From CAZPWF01 sp964590725 (GTDB taxonomy: Bacteria; Patescibacteriota; Saccharimonadia; Saccharimonadales; JACQNP01): a DNA stretch of 64,000 bases. The notes under the pieces are model-generated. The model worked only from the letters and a program-made list of their open reading frames with translations, made no database searches and was not told the DNA's origin. How positions within the stretch are numbered: the first letter of the stretch is position 1; each line of letters begins with the position of its first letter. Location: positions 1-64,000 of the forward strand of contig CAZPWF010000003.1 in the NCBI GenBank assembly GCA_964590725.1, given 5' to 3'. A program made the position numbers and the translations under genes. Positions 10,350 to 20,096 of the stretch are shown one piece after another.

Positions 10350-10423
10350 GGCTATAGATTAGAGTTGGGCGCGGCGAGGGTTGGGGGTGACTGATCGGGA
10401 GTTTTCTGTCAGAATATATATAG

Positions 10424-11530
10424 ATGAGTGAACAGGGTAAGAGAAGGGTAGAAAATACGCGTTTGGTGCGTTTACCGAACGGTCAGTTAGTCATGCAAAA
10501 AGTTGACGAGTCTTCCGATAGTGCTAAAAGAGAAGTTGCCCCTAAAGCAAATACCAATGTTTCGTTACCACGGGCAGAATCGATGAGTAATATGCCAGTT
10601 GGTCAGGAGCGCTTAGAGCAGTCCCGATCGAAGTTAAAATCAAAAAAACAGAATAAATCAAAGAAAAAAACAGACGATAAAGATATTGGCGACGTTTGGG
10701 AAGAGCAGATGCGGCTAAAGGAAGAAGCTGACCGGCTTGAGTTGGAATACGAAATCGCCAAAAAAATGACCAAAGAACTAAAGAAAAAGGTTAGAGAGCG
10801 CGACCAGCCGTATAATTACGCTGACCCAGCGTTCAAGGATTTGCTTTCTCCAGAGGTCAAAGACTTTGGTAAAAAGCTTAAACCAGTTGCCGACAAGACA
10901 AAGGACATAGCTGGCAATTCTTGGTCAATTGCTAAAGTTTCTGCAAAAAAGATCAGAATTGGCGCAAAACTGTTAATAAAGAAGTATTTTGCTTCAAAAA
11001 AGGCTTTGATTGCTACACCGATCATTCTTGTACTAGTTGTCGGAGTGGTTGGTCTAGGTAATGTTATCGGTAATCGAAAAGGAAACGTATCGTCTCAGGC
11101 TGTGCAATCCGCAACAGATTCGCAGACACCAAAAATACCGCTCAATCAAAAGCCGGAATTTGCCGTATTAGTTCCAAAAAACAAAAAAATTGAGGACATG
11201 GGTGGTTTTGCCAAGGTCAGCCCGGCTAACAGTGCTGCAGCCTACGCCTTTATAGACCAAGTAAAAGGAGTAAACATCAAGGTAACGCAACAAAAGCTAC
11301 CAGATACCATCAAGGCTAACCCAATAACAGAACTTGAAAAATTAGCAAAAAACTTCAACGCTACCAAGCAACTAGAGTTAGACGGTAACAGCGTTTATTC
11401 TGGTAAATCTGCCAAGGGTGCTCAGACCCTAATTTTTACAAAAGATGACGTGCTTGTATTTATAGCTGCAGAAAGTACAGTCGCAGAAGTCGACTGGGTG
11501 CAATACCTTACAAATCTTAGTAAGCAGTAA
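10424..11530 (+). CDS. Unknown bitopic membrane protein with coiled coil
   Basis: 368 residues, not recognised. The first 190 residues are charged and Lys-rich, with a predicted coiled coil at about 90-125 (EEQMRLKEEADRLELEYEI). One transmembrane segment lies at about 194-214, followed by an exported domain of about 150 residues. The start ATG follows AATATATATAG directly, so the mRNA may be leaderless. It sits between two surface-protein genes, which suggests a role in anchoring or assembling surface structures, but nothing in the sequence proves that. Confidence 0.75.
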   Translation: MSEQGKRRVENTRLVRLPNGQLVMQKVDESSDSAKREVAPKANTNVSLPRAESMSNMPVGQERLEQSRSKLKSKKQNKSKKKTDDKDIGDVWEEQMRLKEEADRLELEYEIAKKMTKELKKKVRERDQPYNYADPAFKDLLSPEVKDFGKKLKPVADKTKDIAGNSWSIAKVSAKKIRIGAKLLIKKYFASKKALIATPIILVLVVGVVGLGNVIGNRKGNVSSQAVQSATDSQTPKIPLNQKPEFAVLVPKNKKIEDMGGFAKVSPANSAAAYAFIDQVKGVNIKVTQQKLPDTIKANPITELEKLAKNFNATKQLELDGNSVYSGKSAKGAQTLIFTKDDVLVFIAAESTVAEVDWVQYLTNLSKQ

Positions 11531-11552
11531 TATGCTAGCAATATAACGCTAG

Positions 11553-11558
11553 TATAAT
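11553..11558 (+). promoter_or_regulatory. Candidate -10 box for the giant fibre gene
   Basis: TATAAT, with no convincing -35 box at 17 bp. If used, it gives a leader of about 200 nt with the operator-like sites and hairpins listed below. Confidence 0.4.
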
Positions 11559-11584
11559 AGTACTATGTACTGAAATAAGCGGTT

Positions 11585-11656
11585 TGTAAAGTTATCCACA
11601 CCACAGGGGTGATTTATCTGTAAAACGCTTTACATAACTACCACTAGGGATTTACA
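11585..11656. promoter_or_regulatory. Cluster of TGTAAA half-sites around a DnaA-box-like 9-mer
   Basis: TGTAAA occurs at 11585-11590 and 11619-11624, and its complement TTTACA at 11629-11634 and 11651-11656. The middle two form a perfect inverted repeat with a 4-bp spacer (11619-11634). Between the first two lies TTATCCACA (11592-11600), a match to the DnaA-box consensus. The layout suggests an operator region for the giant gene downstream. The regulator is unknown. Confidence 0.4.
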
Positions 11657-11664
11657 CTAGTAGA

Positions 11665-11734
11665 GATCTGATAAAAACAAAAACAAAAAAGAACCAGATC
11701 AACCAAAAATAGAACACTCTGTTCGCAGGGTATT
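11665..11734 (+). other. Structured 5' leader with hairpins and A-rich loops
   Basis: GATCTG (11665-11670) pairs with CAGATC (11695-11700) around an A-rich 24-nt loop. It is followed by a hairpin formed by GAACACTCTG and CAGGGTATTC closed by a UUCG tetraloop (about 11711-11734). A-rich linker then runs to a weak AAGG ribosome site before the ATG at 11768. The structure may stabilise the long mRNA or tune its translation. Confidence 0.45.
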
Positions 11735-11767
11735 CAAAACAAAAATAAACAAAAAGAAGTAAGGCGA

Positions 11768-14700
11768 ATGATTGCTGATAAAAAGCTAATCATTGTGCGA
11801 CGTAAGTGTCACACTCATAACAGTGTCCGTAACCTCAAAAGCTTGGGGATGGGGATTTTTTTGGTTTTGGTCGCCGTTGCTGTGTTTTCTTATACGCGCG
11901 TGGGTATGTACACACGTACGTACACGCGCGATGCTCATGCGGCTACTAGCAGCACACTTAACTTTCAAACTCGTTTGTTGACTTCTAGTGGCGGATTGGT
12001 GGCGGATGGCAGCTACAGCATTGCGTTTAACCTCTACAACGTATCTGGCGGTGGTACTACTCAGTGGACTGAAACTCAGGCTGTCACTACCAAGAATGGT
12101 TACGCTAGCGTATATCTGGGGAACGTTACTCCTTTCCCGGGAACGATAGACTGGAGTCAAGAACAGTGGCTGACCATGAACGTGAACGGTGATGGCGAAA
12201 TGACGCCACGGATTAAACTCACTGCGGTGCCATTTGCATTTGCAGCCGAGTCGTTGATTAAAACTAACGGGGCAAGCAAAGCTGTACTTAGCTGGCTAAC
12301 GCCTACGTCTAACCGCACTATTAACTTACCTGACGCTTCAGGAACAGTCGCATTATCATCTGGGGGGACATTTACTAACAACGGAGTGATTTACGGCAAT
12401 GGTACAAGCGTATTGCAGAGCACGGCCGCAGGCCTAACAGGGCAGTGTTTTGTTGCGACTACTGGCGCAGCGCCATCATGGGGGTCTTGTTCTAGTGGAA
12501 TAACATTACAGGATGTTTATGATAATTCAACAGGTGGAATAACTACTGTTACGGCAGCGGATGGCGCATTTCGTGTGCGAGATAACTCGACAACATTTGG
12601 TAATTCCAATATTTTCTCAGTTCAAAACAATGCGGGTACTGTTGACTATATCGCTGTCCAGGGAGACGGTGATTTTGCGGTTGATACAAATACTTTGTTC
12701 GTAGACGCTACGACAAATAACGTAGGTGTCGGCAATGTCGATCCTGACGCACAGCTGACTATTGCATCTTCAAATACAACTTCAAATCAGATTAATTTGC
12801 GCAGTCAGAGAGCAGCGATCATCAACGATAGCGTGCTTGGAGGCATTCAGTTTAGCTCTAACGATACTACTAACGCAGCGCCAGGTATTGCGACAGTCGA
12901 TGTTCGAGGTATTGCAACAGCAACTCATACGGCGACAGTTTTGGATAGTGCTTTGGTCGTAAGGACAACAAACGGGACTGTTCTTTCAGAAGTTGCCAGA
13001 TTTACAGCTAATAGTCGACTAGGTATTGGCACTATAGCGCCAACAGGTACTCTTGGGGTAACCACTGCTACACCTACAAGCGTTGCCGTTGCAACCGGTA
13101 CAGCACAAATACCGGTCGCGGTATTTACTGGTGGAATTGGAGGTACAACAACTATTGCAACAACCGGAACGGGTGGCGCAGGTGGCGCATTTAACGTAAC
13201 GGGTGGCGCCGGTGGCGTTGTATCAACGGCACTTACGTTATCTACTGGTGGCGCGGGTGGTGCATTGAATCTTAATGGTGGCGCGGGTGGTGCAGCGGCG
13301 GTTGCAGGGACAGGTAACAATACTGGTGGCGCCGGTGGTGCATTTGTATGGCAGGCGGGGACGGGTGGACTTGCGAACGGAGCAACCAGCGGTAACAATA
13401 CTGGTGGCGGCGGCGGTGGTATCACACTTCAAGCGGGCACGGGTGGCGCAGCAAATACTGGAACTGGTAACTTGATTGGCGGTGCCGGTGGTACTTTGGT
13501 ACTCCGCGGTGGAACTGGCGGTTTGGGTACTACAAGTGGCGGTAATGGAGGTGCTGTTAGTTTACAGGGCGGTACTGCAGCGGCCATGGCTGGTTCTACT
13601 GGTGGCGCAGTAACAGTTTCTGGTACGGCCGGTTCAGCCACTGGGTCGGGCGGCAACGGCGGTGCATTAACTTTGGCAGCTGGTTCAGCCGGCGGCGATA
13701 ACACAGTTAGCCGAACAGGGGGTGCTATTTCAATAACCGCAGGAAGCTCAAAAGGAGCAAGTGCTGGTGGCGCCATTAGTGTAACGGCAGGAACCGGTGG
13801 CAATAACTTGACGGTCGGCACTGCAACTGGTGGTGCATCGGGTGGAATTACCATAAACGGCGGTAATGGTGGGATAGCTCCAAATGCTGATGTTCAGTCT
13901 ACGGGTGGCGCAGCTACTGGTATCACATTTACCGCAGGAACTGGAGGCGCAGCATCTGTGGCCGGAACAGGCAATAATATTGGTGGCGTTGGTGGTACGT
14001 CTACATTTACTGGAGGAAACGGCGGTGCTGCTAACGGAGTAACTAGTGGTAATAACACTGGCGGCAATGGTGGCGGTTTTACACTGCAAGGTGGTACTGG
14101 TGGCGCCGCAACTCTAGGCTCTGGAAACTTGGTTGGCGGAACTGGTGGCGCTTTGCAATTAATTGGAGGAACTGGCGGTGTTGGTACTACTGGTGGTAAT
14201 GGCGGCACCGTCACTATTCAGGGTGGCGCAGCAGCAGCAATTGCTGGAGCGGCCGGTGGCGCAACAAGTATAAGCGGCACTCAGGGGTCTAATACAGGAT
14301 CAGGCGGGGCCGGTGGCGCTTTAACCCTCAGTGCCGGAGCTGCGCGTGGTGATAATACTGTTGCTCGAGCAGGAGGAAATCTAACTCTGGCTGCAGGTAA
14401 CTCAATAGGTGGCGCGGTTGGAGGAGTTATATCGTTCACCGGAGGTAACGGCGGTAATAACTTGACGGTCGGCACTGCAACTGGTGGCGCTTCTGGAGGA
14501 GTGACAATTAGCGGCGGTAATGGTGGAACTGCACCCAATGCCACTGTTCAGTCTACGGGTGGAGCGGCTGGAGGGTTTACTATTAATGCTGGCACAGGTG
14601 GTGCAGCTTCTGTCGCTGGAACAGGCAATAATATTGGTGGCGCGGGTGGAGCATTTGCCTGGACTGCCGGCACGGGTGGTACGGCAAATGGCGCAACAAG

Positions 14701-17700
14701 TGGGGCAAACACTGGTGGCGCCGGTGGCGCGATCACATTGCGATCAGGGACTGGCGGAAATGCTACTACGGGTACGGGTTCTTTGCAGGGTGGTGTAGGA
14801 GGAGGTTTGACTTTGCAAGCTGGTTCTGGCGGAACGGGTACAACCTTAGCAGGTGCTGGAGGGGCTTTGACACTGAACGGCGGTCTTGCTGGTGCTGCAT
14901 CGGCAGTTGGTGGTGATATTGTTGTACAGACAGCACAAAACACGGCCTTTACTGAGCGCATGCGAGTTACGAATACTGGTTACGTCGGTATTGGTACCGG
15001 CACTACAACATCACTGCCTAACGCTAGATTAACTGTGGCAGCTGAGAATACGACAACATCTCAAGTCAAGCTGCGCAGTACGCGCTCTGCAATCGTGGCT
15101 AGTGACATACTCGGTGGTATAGATTTTGACACTAACGATACCAACCTTACTGCTCCGGGGGCAACCAGTGCGCGTATTCAAGCAGTTGCTACCGCTATAC
15201 ATACAGCCGCAGTTAACGACACTGCTTTAGTATTCTCGACTAGCTCAGGAGTTACGCTTGCAGAAAGATGGCGAATAAATTCTACGGGTGAACTTCAAGG
15301 AAACGGCGCTAGTACAATTCGAGCTAATGCTGGCAACTTAACCATCAGCACAGTAACTTCAGGCAACATAATAATAAACGGAGCGGGAACGCTTGAAGTG
15401 CAAGACAGTATAAACATTACTGGCACCCAGTTAACAAATAGCGCTTCTACTGTAAACGCAGTATCAGCTCTCACTAACTTTGCTGCTGATGGTCCAATTG
15501 GAACAGCAGCTGCAACTGTTGATATAAGAACTGGGTTTACGATTAATCAAACCACCGCCGGCAGAACACTTACAATTCCTGCCCCTACAGTTACTACTGC
15601 GGGAAGGATAGTATATATAAGTAACATTGGCTCAACTAGTTTCATAATGCATGGTGTGACAGTTAGCGCTGGAGCAAACCAGTCATATATATATAACGGC
15701 ACAGCTTGGGCGCCATCAAACGTGGCTGCTGCTGGTGCTGGCGTAAATACTGTTGGAGCAATAGATTCACAGACAAAATCGGCTGACGGCGCAGTTATAA
15801 GTGGTAACACTATATATTTACAGACTGCTGACGCAACAAGTCCAGGACTTATATCGGCCGGGGTTCAAACTATTGCCGGTGCTAAAACGTTAACGGGCGT
15901 AACAACTCTTAGTTCGGTAGGAACAGCATTATCGGTTAACAATGATGTGAGTGTTGGTGGTCAGTTGAGCACAGGTACGCTTAATGTTAGCGGTCTATCT
16001 ACTTTGGCTAGTTTGAGTTTGAGCGGTTCGATATCTGGCGGCACCTCATACTCCGGATCGGGTAATATAAATACAACCGCAGGAGCAGTCCAAACCAATA
16101 GCATAACCAGAATTGATAACACAGGAAATTTGAGTAATATTGGTACTATTTCACTGTCTGGCGCTATATCCGGTGGTACAACTTATTCGGGGTCTGGCAA
16201 TATTAACTCTACTGGAGGCAGTCTGCAGACCAACAGTATAACGAGGCTAGATAATACTGGTAATCTGACTAACATTGGGAATATTACGGGTACGAGCGCT
16301 TTGGCATTATCATCTGGCGGTATAGGTATTTTAGGATTAAAGACGTCGGATCAGTCAGCGGCAAGCACTAATTCTGCTGACGTATCGATTACGTCTGGTA
16401 ACGCTGGTGGGGCAACAAGTAATTCAGGTAATGTTGTGATCGATGCAGGTACAGCAACTGGTACAACTGGCCTTGTGAATCTGGGGACTACGAATGCAAG
16501 CGGAGTTAATATTGGAAAAACCGGTGCAAACACAACTATTAACGGCCTGGCTGTCATTAGCGGAAATTTGATCGCTTCTGGATCAGCAACTGGTACGACT
16601 GCAACAGCAACCGCCAGCCCGGGCACCAACACCACTACAATTAATCTAATTGGCGCAGCTTTTGCAAATGATGATGTGATCTTTATAAATAATGCAGGAC
16701 AAGATTATTACGCCAGGATTGTATCGGGTGGTGGTACGGCAACGTTGACTGTTTCTCCGGCTGTAAATTATGACGCAAGCGCCGCGATAGAGAAATATAA
16801 TGTTCAAAATGTCGGGGCTACGAGTACGGATTATAGTACCCAAGCAAATCGTTTCTTCCAAGGATTCTTCCTGGGTGGCGTGGTTACGGGTGCGGGTAGC
16901 ACAACATTGAGCGATGGAAATTTAAACAGCACCGGAAGTTTGACATTGCAACGAGGTGGTGGCGCCGTTTCAGTAGGTGGCAATATTGATGTAACAGGTA
17001 CTATAAGTGGTAATGGGTCTGGAATTACAAACGTTAGCGGGTCGGCGATCACAGGTACTATAAGTGGTCTTACTAGCTTGACTCTCTCTGGCGCTATCTC
17101 TGGCGGAACAACCTTCACTGGCTCTGGCGACATCAATACAACTGGTGGAGTAATTCAGACAAACAGCACAACTCGCATAGATAACTCTGGTAACCTACTC
17201 AATATTGGCGCATTGACACTAAGTGGCGCCATTTCTGGCGGCACCACTATCACAGGAACTACTCTTAACGGTACAATCGGCATCAACACAGGTGCTGGCG
17301 CTGGTACGCAGCGTATTGATGCAACAGGAAACTTACTGAACATCGCTGGACTTACTCTCTCTGGCGCTATCTCTGGCGGAACAACCTTCACTGGCTCTGG
17401 CGACATCAATACAACTGGTGGAGTAATTCAGACAAACAGCACAACTCGCATAGATAACTCTGGTAACCTGAGCAACATCGGTACACTTACACTAAGTGGC
17501 GCTATATCCGGCGGGACTAGCTTTACCGGATCAGGAAACGTAAACACCACAGCTGGTGTGATTCAGACAAACAGCACAACTCGCATCGACAATAGCGGCA
17601 ATCTAACTAACATAGGTAATATTAGTGGCACCGGAGCCTTGACTCTTACATCTGGCGGTGTTGGCGATCTGACACTAGATTCAGCTAGCAATACACTATT

Positions 17701-19267
17701 GTTAGCGGCGAACGATACAACACTTCAACGCATTGCAGCTGGAACGTATACTATTGACCTGAAAGACACTGCAACCACAGCACTAACTTTGACAAACAGT
17801 GGTGCAGGTATAGCTGATCTGAACATAGGCGAGGGTGCGCTACAAACTAACGGAACGTCTAGGCTTACTAACACGGGCGCTCTACAAAACATTACTAGCT
17901 TGACTCTCTCTGGCGCTATCTCTGGCGGAACAACCTTCACTGGCTCTGGCGACATCAATACAACTGGTGGAGTAATTCAGACAAACAGCACAACTCGCAT
18001 CGACAATAGCGGCAATCTAACTAACATAGGTAATATTAGTGGCACCGGAGCCTTGACTCTTACATCTGGCGGTGTCGGAACCTTGACATTGAACACGGAT
18101 GCTCAATCATCAGCAGCGACATCATCAGCTGGTATCACTCTTAAATCAGGTGACGCATCTGGAACTGGGGCGAGCAACTCTGGTGATGTGACAATTGATA
18201 GTGGCGCATCAACTAACGGTACAACAGGATTAATCCAAATCGGTACGGCAAATGCTAGCGGACTAACCTTGAGTCGCAGTGGCATTATAACTACAGTCGG
18301 AGGAACATTAGTAATTAATGGTTCAAACGCAAGTATCGGAACAAGCGGCTTGGCAGGAACTCTAACTCTGTCTGACGGTTCGAGTAACACGGGTATATTC
18401 CAGACGACCGCACTCGGCTCAAACCGCACTTACACATTGCCGGACGAAAATGGTACAGTTTGTGTTCAGGATTCACTTAATTGTGGATTTATCAAATTTG
18501 CTGAAGCTAGCGCACAGGTTGATAGTGGAACAGATACATCCCTCTTTATTAATAAAACGGGCGCTAGCGGCAATATATTAACCTTACAAAAAAATGGTTC
18601 TGGGGTATTCACAGTTGCCAATGGAGGCGCTACACAGATAAGCACCGATTCAACTACAGCTATGCAAATACGTAACGCTGCTGGTACGAGCAACTTCTTT
18701 ACGGTTGATACGTCAGGTGCAATTGTACAAATTGGATCATCTACTGGCGATGCTACGGGTGTGTTGTTTGTGCTTGATAGTAAGACCGGCGCTGACCCTG
18801 TAACTGGTGTAGTTAACGGTGCTCAGTACTACAACAGTACAAATAATCGATTTAGATGCTACGAGAATGGCGCTTGGAGGGATTGTGTAAGCTTGCGAGA
18901 GGATCTGGTGGCTCATTGGAACGCATCATCAACCAAGACAAATATCGGCACAGCCTTTGTCGATATATTTACTCAAGCTAACTCTGACGGTAAATCGGTT
19001 CAGATTGACACCAATGACAAGACTCAACTTAGATTGGTTGTAAACTGGAATAAAATTGGAGGCGGTACGCAAACGGTTCAAATCTTAGAAGTTGGGACCG
19101 CTAACGTACTAGCAACTATTAATGTTGTATCAGGTAGGAATGACACCGGAGTGATTAATATCCCAGCCTTTGCTGCCAACTCGGTAAAATACTATAAATT
19201 ACAAGCTAAGAGTACAACCGCCAACGACGATCCTGTGTTTGAAAGTGCAAGTATTACACTTAAATAA
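11768..19267 (+). CDS. Giant secreted Gly/Thr-rich fibre protein (2499 aa)
   Basis: The N-terminus is basic with a hydrophobic signal segment (about residues 27-41) and a possible cleavage site after AHA (57-59). Residues 60-160 form a compact domain (NFQTRLL...) seen in fibre-like proteins. Residues about 457-1057 are a Gly-rich array of repeating GGAGGxxxxxG units. Residues about 1415-2105 are a second array of GAISGGTTFTGSGDINTTGG-like units, some copied exactly at the DNA level. The C-terminus carries RFRCYENGAWRDC (near 2360), matching the motif in the protein that ends at 4023, then a terminal beta-rich domain of about 120 residues. The layout resembles phage tail-fibre and large adhesin proteins. 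Surface attachment is inferred. The exact DNA repeats suggest frequent rearrangement and length variation. Confidence 0.85.
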   Translation: MIADKKLIIVRRKCHTHNSVRNLKSLGMGIFLVLVAVAVFSYTRVGMYTRTYTRDAHAATSSTLNFQTRLLTSSGGLVADGSYSIAFNLYNVSGGGTTQWTETQAVTTKNGYASVYLGNVTPFPGTIDWSQEQWLTMNVNGDGEMTPRIKLTAVPFAFAAESLIKTNGASKAVLSWLTPTSNRTINLPDASGTVALSSGGTFTNNGVIYGNGTSVLQSTAAGLTGQCFVATTGAAPSWGSCSSGITLQDVYDNSTGGITTVTAADGAFRVRDNSTTFGNSNIFSVQNNAGTVDYIAVQGDGDFAVDTNTLFVDATTNNVGVGNVDPDAQLTIASSNTTSNQINLRSQRAAIINDSVLGGIQFSSNDTTNAAPGIATVDVRGIATATHTATVLDSALVVRTTNGTVLSEVARFTANSRLGIGTIAPTGTLGVTTATPTSVAVATGTAQIPVAVFTGGIGGTTTIATTGTGGAGGAFNVTGGAGGVVSTALTLSTGGAGGALNLNGGAGGAAAVAGTGNNTGGAGGAFVWQAGTGGLANGATSGNNTGGGGGGITLQAGTGGAANTGTGNLIGGAGGTLVLRGGTGGLGTTSGGNGGAVSLQGGTAAAMAGSTGGAVTVSGTAGSATGSGGNGGALTLAAGSAGGDNTVSRTGGAISITAGSSKGASAGGAISVTAGTGGNNLTVGTATGGASGGITINGGNGGIAPNADVQSTGGAATGITFTAGTGGAASVAGTGNNIGGVGGTSTFTGGNGGAANGVTSGNNTGGNGGGFTLQGGTGGAATLGSGNLVGGTGGALQLIGGTGGVGTTGGNGGTVTIQGGAAAAIAGAAGGATSISGTQGSNTGSGGAGGALTLSAGAARGDNTVARAGGNLTLAAGNSIGGAVGGVISFTGGNGGNNLTVGTATGGASGGVTISGGNGGTAPNATVQSTGGAAGGFTINAGTGGAASVAGTGNNIGGAGGAFAWTAGTGGTANGATSGANTGGAGGAITLRSGTGGNATTGTGSLQGGVGGGLTLQAGSGGTGTTLAGAGGALTLNGGLAGAASAVGGDIVVQTAQNTAFTERMRVTNTGYVGIGTGTTTSLPNARLTVAAENTTTSQVKLRSTRSAIVASDILGGIDFDTNDTNLTAPGATSARIQAVATAIHTAAVNDTALVFSTSSGVTLAERWRINSTGELQGNGASTIRANAGNLTISTVTSGNIIINGAGTLEVQDSINITGTQLTNSASTVNAVSALTNFAADGPIGTAAATVDIRTGFTINQTTAGRTLTIPAPTVTTAGRIVYISNIGSTSFIMHGVTVSAGANQSYIYNGTAWAPSNVAAAGAGVNTVGAIDSQTKSADGAVISGNTIYLQTADATSPGLISAGVQTIAGAKTLTGVTTLSSVGTALSVNNDVSVGGQLSTGTLNVSGLSTLASLSLSGSISGGTSYSGSGNINTTAGAVQTNSITRIDNTGNLSNIGTISLSGAISGGTTYSGSGNINSTGGSLQTNSITRLDNTGNLTNIGNITGTSALALSSGGIGILGLKTSDQSAASTNSADVSITSGNAGGATSNSGNVVIDAGTATGTTGLVNLGTTNASGVNIGKTGANTTINGLAVISGNLIASGSATGTTATATASPGTNTTTINLIGAAFANDDVIFINNAGQDYYARIVSGGGTATLTVSPAVNYDASAAIEKYNVQNVGATSTDYSTQANRFFQGFFLGGVVTGAGSTTLSDGNLNSTGSLTLQRGGGAVSVGGNIDVTGTISGNGSGITNVSGSAITGTISGLTSLTLSGAISGGTTFTGSGDINTTGGVIQTNSTTRIDNSGNLLNIGALTLSGAISGGTTITGTTLNGTIGINTGAGAGTQRIDATGNLLNIAGLTLSGAISGGTTFTGSGDINTTGGVIQTNSTTRIDNSGNLSNIGTLTLSGAISGGTSFTGSGNVNTTAGVIQTNSTTRIDNSGNLTNIGNISGTGALTLTSGGVGDLTLDSASNTLLLAANDTTLQRIAAGTYTIDLKDTATTALTLTNSGAGIADLNIGEGALQTNGTSRLTNTGALQNITSLTLSGAISGGTTFTGSGDINTTGGVIQTNSTTRIDNSGNLTNIGNISGTGALTLTSGGVGTLTLNTDAQSSAATSSAGITLKSGDASGTGASNSGDVTIDSGASTNGTTGLIQIGTANASGLTLSRSGIITTVGGTLVINGSNASIGTSGLAGTLTLSDGSSNTGIFQTTALGSNRTYTLPDENGTVCVQDSLNCGFIKFAEASAQVDSGTDTSLFINKTGASGNILTLQKNGSGVFTVANGGATQISTDSTTAMQIRNAAGTSNFFTVDTSGAIVQIGSSTGDATGVLFVLDSKTGADPVTGVVNGAQYYNSTNNRFRCYENGAWRDCVSLREDLVAHWNASSTKTNIGTAFVDIFTQANSDGKSVQIDTNDKTQLRLVVNWNKIGGGTQTVQILEVGTANVLATINVVSGRNDTGVINIPAFAANSVKYYKLQAKSTTANDDPVFESASITLK
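13140..14940 (+). repeat. Gly-codon-rich degenerate repeat array
   Basis: About 1.8 kb of tandem, degenerate GGTGGCGC/GGTGG-based units encode the Gly-rich array of the fibre protein. Larger units recur inside it: for example AACTTGACGGTCGGCACTGC occurs near 13806 and again near 14459. This explains the long Pro-rich open frames on the opposite strand, which are not genes. Confidence 0.8.
17070..17178 (+). repeat. 109-bp exact repeat, copy 1 (copy 2 at 17892-18000)
   Basis: The 109 bases from 17070 to 17178 are identical to 17892-18000. A third copy at 17354-17469 matches 17081-17196 over 116 bases. All lie in the same codon frame of the giant fibre gene. Confidence 0.9.
17354..17469 (+). 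repeat. 116-bp exact repeat of 17081-17196
   Basis: Identity covers synonymous positions too, so the copy is recent or kept uniform by gene conversion. Confidence 0.9.
17561..17661 (+). repeat. 101-bp exact repeat, second copy at 17975-18075
   Basis: A different module from the one at 17070. It begins in the shared ATTCAGACAAACAGC core and runs to TCTGGCGGTGT. The second copy directly continues the 17892-18000 repeat, so that region is a mosaic of two modules. Confidence 0.9.
17892..18000 (+). repeat. 109-bp exact repeat, copy 2
   Basis: Second copy of 17070-17178. Its last 26 bases overlap the second copy of the 101-bp module. Confidence 0.9.
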
Positions 19268-19337
19268 ACTCTGGTCACCCCTTTATTATTACTTCTGTAC
19301 ATGGTAACCTAAAGGGGAAAAAGTAGGGACGTGTAAG

Positions 19338-20096
19338 GTGACAAAAAAAATCGCAATACTCAATCAAAAGGGTGGGGTTGGTAAAACTACCACAGCTATT
19401 AATCTTGGCGCATATTTGGCTAAGGCGGGCAAGACAGTGCTGATTGTCGATTTTGATCCTCAAGGTAATGCCACTAGCGGGCTCGGCATTGATAAGAACG
19501 AGACTGATGTTACGGTGTACGAAGTTGTATTGGGTTCGGTTACTCCAGACAAGGCGATTGTAGAATCAAGTGTGGCTGGACTGAATGTCATGGTAGCAAA
19601 CGCGAACCTTGCAGCAGCTGAGTTAGAACTTGCAGATAGTGAAAACCGAGAGACGGCTTTAAAACAAGCGCTCAGTGGCCTAGATTATGACTATATATTA
19701 ATTGATTGCCCGCCAGCTCTGGGGCTTTTAACGGTCAACGCACTAACTGCAGCACACTGGTTACTTGTTCCTGTACAGGCAGAATATTATGCGCTGGAGG
19801 GTTTGAGTCAATTATTGAGTGTAATGCAAAAAGTTAAACAAGGCCTGAACACACAATTAGAACTATTGGGTGTCGTGGTGACAATGTTTGACGGTCGCAA
19901 TAGCTTGGCAGATCAGGTGTATAAAGAACTACAGAAATATTTTGGCGATAAAGTGTTTGATTCGGTTGTTCCACGCAATGTTCGCCTGGCTGAAGCGCCA
20001 AGTCACGGTGTGCCGATCGTAGAACATGACAAGTGGTCTAAAGGGGCAAGGGCATACAAGCAGCTAGCCAAGGAGGTAGAAAAACGTGTCGGCTAA
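19338..20096 (+). CDS. parA: Chromosome-partitioning ATPase ParA
   Basis: 252 residues, the usual length of chromosomal ParA/Soj. The deviant Walker A box KGGVGKTT is at about residues 9-16, DFDPQGN (Walker A') near 38 and DCPP (Walker B) near 121. It binds ATP and DNA and moves ParB-bound origin regions apart at cell division. The start is GTG with an AGGG upstream. It overlaps parB by 11 bases, so the two are translated together. The gap 19268-19337 holds an 8-bp inverted repeat (CCCCTTTA/TAAAGGGG) that could end the preceding giant gene's transcript. No parS consensus was noticed nearby. Confidence 0.95.
   Translation: MTKKIAILNQKGGVGKTTTAINLGAYLAKAGKTVLIVDFDPQGNATSGLGIDKNETDVTVYEVVLGSVTPDKAIVESSVAGLNVMVANANLAAAELELADSENRETALKQALSGLDYDYILIDCPPALGLLTVNALTAAHWLLVPVQAEYYALEGLSQLLSVMQKVKQGLNTQLELLGVVVTMFDGRNSLADQVYKELQKYFGDKVFDSVVPRNVRLAEAPSHGVPIVEHDKWSKGARAYKQLAKEVEKRVG

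Noticed and set aside
10368..10402. G-quadruplex before the 10424 gene
   Set aside because: The G runs are uneven with loops of 8-9 nt; support is too weak.
13140..14940. Possible CRISPR-like or minisatellite array
   Set aside because: The repeats are degenerate, in frame with one protein, and have no uniform spacers.
12925..14961. Long Pro-rich open frames on the minus strand
   Set aside because: They mirror the Gly-codon repeats of the plus-strand fibre gene (GGN read backwards gives NCC) and have no start signals.
19268..19337. parS site near parA-parB
   Set aside because: No TGTTTCACGTGAAACA-like palindrome was found; only an unrelated CCCCTTTA inverted repeat is there.
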